This document shows, one piece after another, positions 8,561-19,821 of a stretch of 20,407 nt of DNA. The stretch is taken from the NCBI GenBank assembly GCA_028565635.1, contig JAOXYB010002013.1:1-20407 (forward strand). Reading direction: 5' to 3'. The number at the start of each line of letters is the position of its first letter. The first letter of the stretch is position 1. The DNA comes from Phoronis ovalis. Its lineage: Eukaryota; Phoronida; Phoronidae. Made by a program: the position numbers and the translations under genes. A model generated the notes under the pieces. The model was not told the DNA's origin. It did not search any database and saw nothing but the letters and a program-made list of their open reading frames with translations.

Positions 8561-9513
8561 AAACACATAGCTGTCAAGTATGAGACTACCGCTTCATAGC
8601 TTATTTTCTGCCATTGCTTTCAATAGAAAATTGTCTGAAAATACAGAATCTCCCATTCAATTATTCTGCCGACCTGACAGATGTGTAAACACTAGATGTG
8701 ACACTGTTATTTCTAAGTTTACCTAATGCTGTAAACTGAGCTAGTGAAATAATCATATACAGTATTATCATCAAATGTAGCATACTTGATTAATAATTTC
8801 TTTTATTTCGTATCTAAACAATATTTTAGTTTGTGTAAATAGTGAAAGGTACACTAACTCTAGGGAAGTTCTCGGGTAACAAAATGTTAGGGTTTTTACC
8901 ATGGGAAGAAAGTTCGAATGATAACAATTTTGAATTTGTGCTTATATTGCTGACACGAAAGGTTACTGTTTATATGTGAGGATGAAAGCAGGTAAAATGT
9001 TTGTGCAGTAAAGTAAATTACATCACTTCCATAGATTTACCTTATTTAATTTCAAAAATTCTTAGGTTTGGCAACCTAAATAACAAAAACGTATACGGTA
9101 GTTATTTCTTGTGTGACGCAGTTACAGTTTTTATCTATTAGTTGTTTTGTGGAGACATTCCTAAAGCTGCATTTACAAAGATTTCAAACTCTTATGAAAT
9201 TTTATGCTTCATAATATTCTGTAAAAGAAAAAATATCCTCATATACAAGTGTAAACAAATAGATTTTCATTTAGTGTATGCAAATAAAATGAATTGCTTT
9301 AAGATATATGTTTCTCCAAGAAATGATATTTATAATTGATTTTTGTCACTGCACTTGAGGAAATGTTATGACAATCTCCTTAAAGATAATGTATAATTTG
9401 TCTGTATTGTTTAAAATGATGCTGCATGGAAAAGTTATGTTCTACACTGACTACATAAAACTAATTGTATCATCAGATATACACCGTACCTATTAAGTTG
9501 GTAGACTTTTTAG

Positions 9514-9585
9514 TAGGAGATCTGGTATTTTCAGAAAATGATCTACAAAGGGGGACTCTCACTCCACTAAGATACAACACAGTAG
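9514..9585 (+). pseudogene. possible cassette or relict exon similar to part of exon 12316-12532
   Basis: An open stretch in the frame starting Gly-Asp-Leu-Val-Phe-Ser-Glu contains GTLTPLRYN. The real exon has SETLPLRYN at a similar distance after Gly-Tyr-Ser-Val...Glu. The Pro-Leu-Arg-Tyr-Asn codons differ from the real ones only by silent changes. Candidate acceptors end at 9513 or 9516, and a weak donor GTGGCT lies at 9586. All give phase 1-1, so inclusion would be frame-neutral. No stop occurs in the stretch. The splice sites are poor and the match is short, so it may be a relict or coincidence. Confidence 0.3.
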
Positions 9586-10274
9586 GTGGCTGGTATTATA
9601 AGAAGTTAATGAAGCTTTGCCTTTATTTATGTAACCTTACTGTGCCATATAATAGCAAGTATTGTGTCCTAATTACCTTCAATTACAGGCATTATTATAG
9701 GTGTAATCATACTTTTATTCATTGTGGTTCAATTCCACCTGTCAGTGGGCAGACTTACTGGCTAAAACATAGGGAGAAAACAATACTATAGCAAACAAAT
9801 TTACAGGCCAAATTTCTGTATAGAAGATGCATTGCTTGATGGAAGTTGAATCAGTGGAAGTAGCCACCATGTTGATGATAGGTTCGCTATAAAGTCTAGG
9901 GTACAGTAGCAGTCATTTATTCCTCTCTTGGGATTTGTTTGAATCGAGATTGTTGAAAAAAAAGCTCTGAAAATTTAATATTTGTCAGTATTGTGTTCTT
10001 GTGCAGCCATCTGCTCTTAAATTCTTGTATGATAGTATAGTAAAAAAAATAGATATGGTTCATAGTATTACTGTGTCCTTCTTATACATGCCGTATACCA
10101 TATACTGTAATAAGTTACTCTATCTTTATTTAACATGATTTTACACCTATTTTAGTTAGAAATAGACTTGCCCTGTTAATTAATAACTTACAAATGATTA
10201 TGCAATAATGTATAAGACAGTTTTTCAATATGTGTTGATGATGTTATTATTCTGGGTGGAAGTGACAAGATGAT

Positions 10275-10334
10275 CAAATCCTCGGAAGGTTATTTTTTTA
10301 TTCTCAAATCCTCGGAAGGTTATTTTTTTATTCT
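10275..10334. repeat. perfect 2 x 30-bp tandem repeat
   Basis: The 30-bp unit at 10275-10304, beginning CAAATCCTCGGAAGGTTA and followed by a T-rich end, is repeated exactly at 10305-10334. Zero divergence indicates a recent duplication or an active minisatellite seed. Copy number could vary between individuals, or an assembly artefact is possible. Confidence 0.95.
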
Positions 10335-12315
10335 CTAAAAGTAAAAACACTGTTACTTGTCAGTTTTGGTAATGAAAAAGTGGTACAGAGCTTTCACTAC
10401 AGTTGATTGTGTTACAACGAAGAAACGGTTTTACTTTAGATGCTATTTTCAAATTAGAAAAATATGCGAAGTACATGTATGGAAGTGTAAAATGTAGTTA
10501 TAAAAGTACTGTGCTTATAGAATAGTATCATAGACAGGTGTAAAATAGTTTACAGGTATAAGTGCAAATTTAGTATTAAGTTTTTTTGTATCACATTTCT
10601 AGATATTCAAAGCTTGTAATCATGTTGATGATTTGACTATTATATATTATTAGAAATTATTTAGTAAAATTAATCCAATATGACATTGATCAGATATCCA
10701 AATTGACAGGATTAGAAATTACGTTGTCACACAAATTATTAGTTTGGAATGTGAAAGATCATGAAACTTAAAAAAGACTATATTTGATTATTTCCAAAGT
10801 GAATGATCATTTCCATATGTATCTAACTTTAAAAACTACATGTCTTTTCTGTTGATATGTGCAACCTCCTACATAATTTTTAAAAAATACATTTTTAAAA
10901 TACAATGCCTTGTTGGTAAATTGTTATTATAGGGACCAGTAAATATTGGAGATTATGTACAGTTTTCTTTGTGGTTTTAACACCATTGTTGTTTCTTGTT
11001 TATGTTGGGATTACTTTTATAACTTTTGTGGAAACTTATCCTACCACAAATAGAAGCCTTTGTCAATCTCTGCTAGTAATATTCTCTTTTTTTTAAACTT
11101 TGGTCGATTGTATTACTTAAAAATAATAGAAATAGCATATTTTTGAAAACAATTTTTAATGTATGAATTTTCAACAGAACACTTTAGGACAGGCAAATGC
11201 AGCTGTTATTTGTTATTATGAACAAGTATGTACACTTCACATAATTAAAAATGTGTACAGGTGTTATGAAGGATTCACTCAAAATTGTTAATTAATTGAG
11301 AAAGACGATGGTATATTAAATGAGTTTTCAGAAATTGTGGAAATCCTGAGCAGAGAACTTTTTATTGTATATGTTTTCACTTTTGCCATTTGAAATTAGA
11401 TCTATGTTTCCTATAGGGCACATATTATTGTAATGAACTGAATAATATGCTAAATCATGTGTGAATAAACTCTCTTTTTATACTGTGACATTTTGTTAAT
11501 TATGAAAACAGTGAACAAAAAGTAAAACGTTTTAAAGCCTTCAGGTGTGTAGTTTAGAAAAATGGATAGTTTGTTTTTACGCATATACCCTAACAATTTT
11601 ATATATTTACTTATCAAGATAAAGAAGTCTAAATATCCTTTTTCTTGACATTAGAATAATAATATTAACAAAATTGTTATTGACTTATGACAACTTTTAA
11701 TGGTTAGTAAGCTTGAACAGATTCTTTGATGGTAAAAAGCAATTTAGATTTATGTATCTAAAAATTTACGATTCTTATTGGTGGTAGCAAATACAAAACA
11801 ATGGTACATACACTCTCCCTTTTAAATTGTTATATAAAAATAGGAAGAATAAAATTTAAAAAATGTTATTCTAAAATTTTACACGTACCTCCTACTTATT
11901 GTACTTGATACATGAGTATATTTTGTTTTGGTCTCAGACCTGTCACCTTGTATTTTGATAGCATACTATTATATATTTGTAATAGAATTATACTACATAT
12001 TGTATATCACATACTAATGCACGGATTTACAGGTAATCATACCCTAGGTGAACGTACTGAATTTTGAATTCGTGATAAAATACAATTTCTTCCATAAGAC
12101 ATTCACATTGAAGTCTAGAAATATTTTATGTCAGTCTGTGTGTGTGGTATATGATATTGTGGATATTGGTGGTGACGATATTCTGTTTATAGTTGAATCT
12201 GAGATGTTCAGTTTTGTATTGTATCATATTGCATTTAACACAATTGGAAAATCTTCTAGGTAATACAGGATATATATTTATTTCATAAATTAATAATCCC
12301 CCCTTTTGCTTGCAG

Positions 12316-12532
12316 CTTGCAGTGGATTTCACCACAGTGGTTTCCCAAGAACTGTTCCTCCTAAAGTACCCACATTGCCACCACCAAATCTGCGACAGAA
12401 TCATGCCACAGACATGAATGGAGGAACGGGATATTCAGTGGGAAATGAAGTAGGAAATGGATCTGAGACTTTACCCCTTAGATATAATAACAGACAGTCA
12501 GTACATGAGCCTCCTCAGCCAACATTAGAAAG
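12316..12532 (+). CDS. Ten-m: teneurin intracellular-domain exon, Pro/Gly/Asn-rich
   Basis: The acceptor is CTTTTGCTTGCAG (ending 12315) and the donor is GTGAGT (12533). It is 217 nt, entering in phase 1 (G plus CT gives Ala) and leaving in phase 2 (AG joined to the next base). It encodes Ala-Cys-Ser-Gly-Phe-His-His and then proline-rich VPPKVPTLPPPNLRQ, a class of PxxP motif suited to SH3 binding. A Gly/Asn-rich linker and ETLPLRYNNRQSVHEPPQPTLER follow. A second AG at 12321-12322 would give the wrong phase. It is the only asymmetric coding exon before the transmembrane exon, so skipping it would shift the frame and it should be constitutive in long isoforms. Confidence 0.85.
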
Positions 12533-14741
12533 GTGAGTACTTATAAACTACTTACAGAAATGAAAAACAGAGGCAACTATGTCTTCCCCCATTGTGAATA
12601 GTGATAGTTTGTATTGCATAATGTGTATGGATGGCTCTTTGAGAAAATCTTTGATTTACTGATAGGAAAATGTAAGCATCTGATCCATCTAATTAGTGAT
12701 ATATACTCATTAACTCTGTTCTTTTTTGTGATATTAGCCTGATGTTATATTGTTCATATTAATATAATTTATTAAATAATCTACTGTCTTTGCAATCGTT
12801 TGAAATCTTGATAGTTTTTCAATCATCAGTAATATTTCAGTTTACAAGCAGATTTTACGTTTAGTTTATACTCTTTTAGAAATGCTTTTAGGCAACATAA
12901 GATTTCATAACACTTAATTTTCTGTGTTTGTTTCCATGTAGGATTTACTTCTGAGTAATCTGCTTATTTTACAAAAGCTCTATGTGGATATATTTGTATT
13001 CAGCAGATTATTGTATGTATGTTATGTTAGATTTCTTGAAAAAGACGGAGGCACTGATTTCCCGGAGGGGGGAGATGTACCATCATTCCAAGTCACTATA
13101 TATAAGTTTTCAAAATAATCATTTACCACAATGTATATTTCTTGAAAAAGTATTAAATTCCTTAAAGGTTAATAATTTATAAGTGAATTCATCACATTAA
13201 GGTATATCTATTTTGAATAGAACAAGGTGTGCTTGTTGTATGTTTTGATTTACAACAGGGTACATTTTTGGTGACCTTTATTTCCCACTGAGTCAGAGTT
13301 TTTATGCTGATTCACACATTCCTACCAACATTTTTAAAAAGGGCCTTCCCCCGGACTGATTCTTCTTGACTGTACTTTGAGAATGTACTTGTTCATATAT
13401 GTACTGATTGAGTAGGTGCTTGCTATATAAGAGAAAGAAAGGCATTCTTCAAAAGACCCCCTGGTCAAAGTTTAAGCTGTCAATGACCATCACTTTTAAA
13501 TTCAGTTCTTTACATTGTAATTCATAAAGTTTAATGCTTGCTTCCATCATTTGTATGAGAAACAGGAATCAAGTCCCTCAGAAATGAGCAACATTAAATT
13601 TGTTCTTGTGAGTCACGTATATGAGTTTAAAAAATAGTATAAAGAACCTGGATAAAATAGTACCATTGCTTGTTGTTAATTGATGCTTTTTTATAGGCAT
13701 TAAATATTTTTTTCACCCTGTCAACCAGTGGTTGTATTTTTGTTCATTCTTAATCCTGCTTGTTCTGGCTTATCCCACTACTCTCCTCTGCTTGTTTAGG
13801 GCTGTGCAGTTATCTCCTCAGATTTCACCTCTGTGGATAAGAAAGTGGCAAAATGTTTGTTCCTGTTGTTTCCTTGTGGATTTTGCCGACATTAAAAAAC
13901 TCTGTCTTGATTGTTTAATAAAAAATAGCCAATCAAAATTAATCATTATTTTTCCAGATGTGACTGAATAGTGTCTAGACTATAAAAGAATTAAAAATTT
14001 TAAAAACAGATTTATTTGCTAATCTTTTCTAATCTGGTGTTAATAATGTTTTACCTAACTTAAGAAGGTATTATCCTATGCTAATGAAATGTACAATAAA
14101 TCAACTGCCTTGAAGCTACAGTTGGTTTAGTAAGCATGTGTTAGTTCTCATAAGATTTATACACAACTACCCCCTACCTTTGTTCAGTGATATGGGGTAT
14201 GATATTTACACTGTATATTTTCCATGTAAAATGAACCATTATAATGATTAACTCAGAAATGTCAACAAGGCTAGCAGTTTGATAAAAAAATCAGTTGTTA
14301 TGAGCATGTTTTTGTCAATATTTTAACATTATCAAGATTCAGTGTTTCATTTTTTTTTCGCAATTGCAATATTTTAAAAGTGAAAAGTCTTTCCATCAGC
14401 TCTAACTTTTTGTATTTTTACCAACTTATTTTAAAGCAGGACAAATTAAAAAATATGGTGAGCTTAATATTGTGAAGGGTGATTATTTACTTTGGAAAGT
14501 GATTGTATGTAAATTACCATGACTGAAAAGATTAACTGTTTCCTGCATACAAAATAGTGTCTTGTAAAAAATGTGGCATTTTGTTAGTTGTTCATGTCTG
14601 GTTTTTAGTGCCTGACAGCTTTGGTAAACTATGTTTTAGTACAATTGTTCCAAATCCACAGCAATCAGTGAATTTCACTTTAAATTGGGTATCCACTGTA
14701 ACCAAGTCTTAAAACTTTGTTTCTTATTGGTTTACTCACAG
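12533..14741 (+). other. intron of about 2.2 kb
   Basis: The donor is GTGAGT and the acceptor is TTTACTCACAG. It is AT-rich with a G-run near 13066 and a C-run near 13348, and I could not relate the two as inverted repeats. Open stretches at 12982-13182 and 13732-13971 have no family motif and no splice sites in a compatible phase, so I regard them as chance. Confidence 0.75.
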
Positions 14742-14765
14742 CAACTCCTACGAGGACCTTAAAAG
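14742..14765 (+). CDS. Ten-m: 24-nt microexon encoding (Ser)-Asn-Ser-Tyr-Glu-Asp-Leu-Lys
   Basis: The acceptor TTGGTTTACTCACAG ends at 14741 and a strong GTAAGT donor follows at 14766. It is exactly 24 nt and phase 2 on both sides, so it can be included or skipped without frameshift. It turns the junction Glu-Arg-Gln-His into Glu-Ser-Asn-Ser-Tyr-Glu-Asp-Leu-Lys-Arg-Gln-His. The insert adds a Tyr-Glu-Asp-Leu motif that resembles a phosphotyrosine or tyrosine-sorting site, but that function is inference. Two strong splice sites in the right phase make this microexon convincing despite its length. Confidence 0.7.
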
Positions 14766-15024
14766 GTAAGTGGTTTCTATAGTAGCCAGTGATAACCATA
14801 GTGACTGTAGTTATAGAAATTTTTGATTATTAATGCTAAATGCTAAGTTACTTAATGGTAATCAGCACTTTTCAGATGCACTTGATTGCTTTTCTATTTT
14901 TTACTTTTTAAATCTTACTTTAATAACATCACTTATCAAACATTTTTCCTGTTGAGTTTATTAACTTAAATCACAATCATTCAGAAAGGGACATCATTAA
15001 AGAAACTATTCACTGCCTAGTGAC

Positions 15025-15333
15025 TATAGCCCTGTTCGCATGGGCAATCGCAATTAAAATAGCTAGAAAAAAAATCTAGCACAATTTTAATCGCAATTTG
15101 ACCGGTCGCACTATAAACATTCAATCGCAATTGAAAATTTATCCCAGCTGACCTATATGTTGTACGAATAATCGGGATTTTATTTTCAATCTACCTCTTT
15201 TGGTGGATTAAAAATGAGAGATTTATCGTTCAGGATTAATCTCGCAAGCGTTCACACAACGTAAAAAATGGTAGATTGATGTTGCAAGTGACTTTAATCG
15301 CGATTATTTGTTCCCGTGTGAACAAGGCTTATA
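15025..15333. mobile_element. MITE-like foldback element with terminal inverted repeats
   Basis: The left end, GCCCTGTTCGCATGGG followed by CAATCGCAATTAAA, mirrors the right end. Read on the minus strand, the right end is AGCCTTGTTCACACGGG followed by AATCGCGATTAAAG. Both sides are flanked by TATA (15025-15028 and 15330-15333), possibly a short target duplication. The body is about 301 bp and repeats the motif AATCGCAATT or AATCGCGATT several times in both orientations. It also has a small hairpin, CTAG-AAAAAAAAT-CTAG, near 15062. It is CpG-containing in a CpG-poor intron and has no ORF, so it is non-autonomous. The superfamily is unsettled because the duplication length is ambiguous. Confidence 0.7.
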
Positions 15334-16140
15334 ACTATCAAGGTTTGAATTGTGTCTTTCCATCTTTATACCAATTCTATTACTATTTGTTTTAATATTT
15401 GTTTAATTCTTAATATTTGTTTTCCTTACCCTTTTATTTTATTTTCCTGTTAGTTTAACTAGTTAACAAATATTTATTTCTAGCATACTCTTTAGTTTAA
15501 TGAATTTATAATTTCCATTCTTGAAAGAATATTGACAAACTGTATTCTTGTGATTTCTGATAAAGGGCAGACAACGTTTATACCATAAAAATAATAAGCA
15601 TGCTGGAGCCTTTTTACTCTATCCTCATGAGATAATTTTATTAGGAGCTCGATTTATGGAAAATTATAGACATTCTAATGTCTGATTGACATAATAATTT
15701 GGTGATAATGGTTTGATGACACCAATAAAGTGAAATGAATGGTCATCTTGTGTATGATATATCAACGATATGGCCCAATTAACCTATTGTTTCATTATAA
15801 GCCTAGGTTCCTGCATACCCATTACAAGTGGTACAAAAAAGTGTCTGAACACCATGTTATTGTGTAGGACTACTTAAAAACAGAGAATAAGAGAGGGTTG
15901 ATGTAGAGGGTTAATAGATGTCTGTTTGAGATATATTCCCAGAGCTAAATACTTACATGCTTTGACTTTGCTTGTTATCAGTTCCACAAGTATTTCTGCT
16001 GATCTTTGGTGCCATTAACATTTTATTTAAATTTTGACTGTTTTACTTATAAAATGTGTTATGTTTACTTCTGGACATGAAAATGCTTTTAGCCTATCCA
16101 GTATAAGATATCATAATAGCTAAGTTTAAGTTGTACTTTT

Positions 16141-16160
16141 AAGTTAATTAAAATTAACTT
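16141..16160. repeat. AT-rich palindrome
   Basis: AAGTTAATT and AATTAACTT form 9-bp perfect arms around a central AA. The following ATTAACTTGCAG also recurs near 19575. It may be a homeodomain-type or structural site, with no direct evidence for either. Confidence 0.4.
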
Positions 16161-16704
16161 GCAGTAGAGTGAAGTTAGTAGGCAAAGTATAGCACAGACT
16201 ATATGGATTATGGTTCTCAGAGGTATATTTATGTTTTATGCAGCAAATCAAACATACATGCAGTCTCCAAAAAATAAAATCATTTCTATAAATTAGTCAT
16301 GTTTGAGTAATTTTATATAAAAATGATAGATTCAAAATTTCATTCAATTCTGAAAAACAAGGTTGTTAAATTTGTGTATGGCATGGCAATCTGGAAAAAA
16401 AACAATTGTACATTTAGGTAGGTGGTCCTCATTTGATGGATACATTGGTATTGTCTAATGTGACTGCATGTGCAAAATATTATGAAATTAGCCTGCTTTT
16501 CATTATAGTTTATTTGGCTCTATTTACAAAAGCAGTGATTCAGAGTTGATGACTTTGAGCAGTAAGAATAGTAATTGCTTGTGATCTAAATAAACAATAG
16601 AAGGTGTAGTATGAGCATTTAGACATAACTGGGCAGAAGGTTAGGGTTACAGCAACCATTTTGTGGTATAATCATTGATTTACATGCTGAACTTGAAACT
16701 GAAA

Positions 16705-16760
16705 ATGGACGAGAATCGGTACAATGAGAGGAAATACTTAGAAGATTATGATGACTACAG
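16705..16760 (+). CDS. candidate alternative first exon D, short charged leader
   Basis: ATG at 16705 has a strong context (A at -3, G at +4). It opens 18 codons plus AG that translate to a polar, coding-looking run: MDENRYNERKYLEDYDDY and the first two bases of Arg. The run ends at CAG/GTGCAC (16761). The exit phase is 2, exactly the entry phase of the transmembrane exon (Arg-Gln-His-Asn). An in-frame TAA at 16669 lies upstream and no AG dinucleotide lies between 16672 and the ATG, so it cannot be an internal exon and would have to be a first exon. An alternative ATG at 16684 adds seven residues. A TATAAT-like string is at 16667. The product would have a short tail of about 68 residues without the proline-rich domain. 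The donor is mediocre and the exon is unproven. Confidence 0.4.
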
Positions 16761-19700
16761 GTGCACTTTAAGTTTTGTCAGTTTTTCAATTTCATTTGTT
16801 GGTGGTTCAAATGTCTTACATATTATAAAGTAAGCTTCTAACATATATGCACTATATTATATAATATGGTATGGAGCTTTCAAGTACTTGTATGCAGATG
16901 CCAAGTCTTGAATGTTAAAACGAATATTTCTTGGAGAGGTCATGGAAGCATGTGCCAAAGACCTCACTACCAAGGTATGCCCTCCATGGAATTTTTTTAA
17001 ATTTAAAACGCAATTTTGTGCAATTTAAGCTAAAATTGCTGTTTTGGTAGACTTTTGTTATCCAATGTCTGTAAACTGGGAGAAGTGACATTAAAATCGG
17101 GAGACCAGGTGATGAGGGAGGCTCCATGTCAAGCCAGGATATTTTGCATCACTGCTTCTATAGTAAATCTTGTCCTGTGAAGACAGAACAACTACATAAT
17201 ACACTCCTATGAAATCGAAGTTGTAGAGCAAAACCCAGTAATTTGATACGTGATCATCTTTTCCATGGTTCATCTGATGCACAAAAAATTATTAAAATTT
17301 TAACAAGTCATGATCCCAGTTTATGAAACATAACTTAAAGTTAGACATTACAAGATAAAATAGTAGTTTTATCTGTCATTGTGTAATTATTATGTGATTG
17401 TTGTGAGCTGTGGTATGTGCTCAAAATGAGCATATAGTTTTGGTTGGAGTGATGTTCTTATGGAGAAAGTACCAAGAACCAACAAAATGCTTAGGATAAC
17501 TTAGCTTTGCTATATGTACATCACCATAAATATGAGGTATATGTATTAAACCACTTCCCTTTCACATTTTAATGAGGTTTTTGAAGTATTTTGCATTTTT
17601 CAGTAGTTAGAATTTCAGGTTGTATCAGTATAGAGATAACTTTTCTGGGAAGGTCTATAACATTTTTCCAATTTTTTCTATAAATTTGAAGAACTTTTTG
17701 TTGTTTATATCTGGAATAGTGATCCCAGCAGTCAATCCACTCAGTCTGGTGCACATCTTCACTTTATATTTACAGAAAAAATAACTGTAGTCATTTCATG
17801 ATAACATGTTCTATGTGTATATACATGTAATATTGTCAGCCAACAAATGATATTTTGTTTTTTCAATATATCTGTAGTGATAATTCTTACTCATTTCAGT
17901 AACAATATAGTGTGTCCTTCTGACATGAAACATGCAGTTATTGATATGTTATGTTCAGTCTAGTTATATATTACTGTGCTAAGATATTATTTTCTTTGAT
18001 CTGTTTGTCAGTCTTGTCAAACATTATCTAGAACATCACTAAAAAAACAACCAAAACTTTGTAACTGCAGTTAGATAAGTTTAGGTAAGAACTGGTAAGT
18101 CTTCATATGGTTGATGATAAGATTAAAGTGTATTGTTGTCGTTGCTGTTCAGGACACAAACAAACACTTTACGTTTACATAAAACGTTTTACATGTATCT
18201 CAGTTTTCTCAGACCTGTGTCATTTATAACATTGATATAATGTAATAACCCTTTTAAAAATTAATTTCTTCAATAAGAATCTTGGGCATGTTTTACTAAT
18301 AATTAAGGCTCTTATGATGACCTTAATATGTTGTTTCCTCTTAATGCACTTTATGATTGCTCAACCAGTAATAGGCTTGTGAAATTTTCAGGCAAAAATA
18401 CTTTTGACATTCCATTTGGCAAAAAGTCAATACAGTGTGATCTTTATGTTGTCTTATACCTTTAGGCAAAATTAATTGATTAGGGAATGTTTCCTTACAT
18501 ATTGGTTAAATACTACTACTATTGTTATGAACAAGCATGTAAAGGCATCCCCATCTGTTCTTATTTCCTGTGCAGATTTGTGTCCAAATTCAATTTTCTT
18601 TAAGATTCATCTTCGTTTTGGATGACAGTCTATCTGAACATCCGTTTTTGCATATATACATTTTATCAGCAGAATTTTACTAATAGCATATATACTGGGT
18701 TTTATCATCTTGCTATTTTTACAACCAGTTGGGAGATAATTTTTTGCTTAGTCAAACAAAAGAATTAGTGTAAGATTCTCTACTCATGGAATTTGGTTTT
18801 AGCTTCTTTGCAGAAGTAGGTATTTTTTGATTTTTAGAATTTGGATTATAAAAGCATGTCAAAAAGTTTGTAGAATATTTCAACGAAGATTTGGCTATTT
18901 TTGGACAATTTCCTATTGAAAGCAACGGTGAAAAATTTTAAAAATTGGGAGACTTCCGATCCCAACAGAGACTTCCCAATAGTATGTTGAATGTGTCTTG
19001 TGTGTGTTGTATGATTTGTGTGATGCAGTTATAAATTGTGGTATTAGATTTATATATTTATTTACTCTGTTTTTAGATTGTATTGTAAGCATGCAGAGGA
19101 ATATGTTATCTGATTTATGTTTCACTGGTGTAATATGAATTATCATTTATGTCATTCATATAAGAAGTAAAATAATTAAATAATACTTGAATATAAACTG
19201 ATTTAAAAATGATCCAACTTCAAAGCAATTAATTAATCTACCTTGTTGTGATTTCTGTCATTTTATTGTATATTTACAGTTTCTGGCTGCTGCAAACTTT
19301 TCTTCACTGACTTGTTTCTCTTGCTCTAGATAGTATAATTTTGCATATTATTAAAAATGTCTGAGATGAATCATATTTTCCAGTAATTCACTTTATATAA
19401 GTTACATTTTTAAAGTTTGAGAAATTTGGGTGTTTTTTTTTCAAAATAATTGTTTTGGAAAAGTATTTATGTTAACTGTTTGTTATAGCTGATATAAAAC
19501 TAAAGACAGTGATGAGTAGCTGCCCCAAGAGCATTGCATGACAGATCATAAAAAAATTATAATTAATAGACTGCAATTAACTTGCAGCTTTGAAATATAT
19601 TGTCATTCTTATAGTAACCTGCTTACTTGTGCATATTCTACTCTGTAAAATTGACAGGAATTCAAGGTGAAGTTAAAATTGTTCTTGAAAAGTAACCTAG

Positions 19701-19821
19701 CTTCTGGAATTGACAACTGTTGTTGAAATGGATGATTTGTTCTGTTAAGAAAACTAATGTTTAGTGTGTCCAATATTGTTATGTAGTTGTATCATTGTGT
19801 CATAATTTTCTTTCTTTTTAG

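Larger units (their letters stand above)
6901..12315 (+). other. 5.4-kb intron with exon-like echoes
   Basis: The donor is GTGAGT and the acceptor is CTTTTGCTTGCAG ending at 12315. It is mostly AT-rich non-coding DNA. It contains a segment resembling part of exon 6248-6472 (about 8415-8560), another resembling part of exon 12316-12532 (about 9514-9590), a small hairpin at 9062-9079 and the 2 x 30-bp repeat at 10275-10334. Long T-rich open stretches at 7144-7431 and 7486-7683 are hydrophobic and motif-free, and I take them as chance. Confidence 0.75.
14766..19821 (+). other. 5-kb intron before the transmembrane exon
   Basis: The donor is GTAAGT and the acceptor is TTTCTTTCTTTTTAG ending at 19821. 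It holds the foldback element at 15029-15329, a near-perfect 20-bp palindrome at 16141-16160 and candidate alternative first exon D at 16705-16760. Minus-strand open stretches at 16915-17282, 17569-17754 and 18913-19146 show no recognisable domain. The remainder is AT-rich with nothing else supported. Confidence 0.75.

Noticed and set aside
12981-13182. ATG-TGG ORF of 66 codons
   Set aside because: It has no compatible splice donor, no motif and AT-driven composition. The local intron requires phase 2.
13050-13360. G-run near 13066 and C-run near 13348 as possible inverted termini of an element
   Set aside because: The flanking bases do not align in inverted orientation and there is no flanking duplication.
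17569-17754. Minus-strand ORF with Trp/Lys/Arg-rich sequence that could be a transposase scrap
   Set aside because: I found no catalytic motif, terminal repeats or target duplication around it. It is too short to call.
18061-18100. Pair of donors GTAAGA and GTAAGT after a CTGCAG acceptor, giving a 24-nt putative microexon
   Set aside because: Entry in the required phase 2 runs into TAG at once, so it cannot be coding in this gene.
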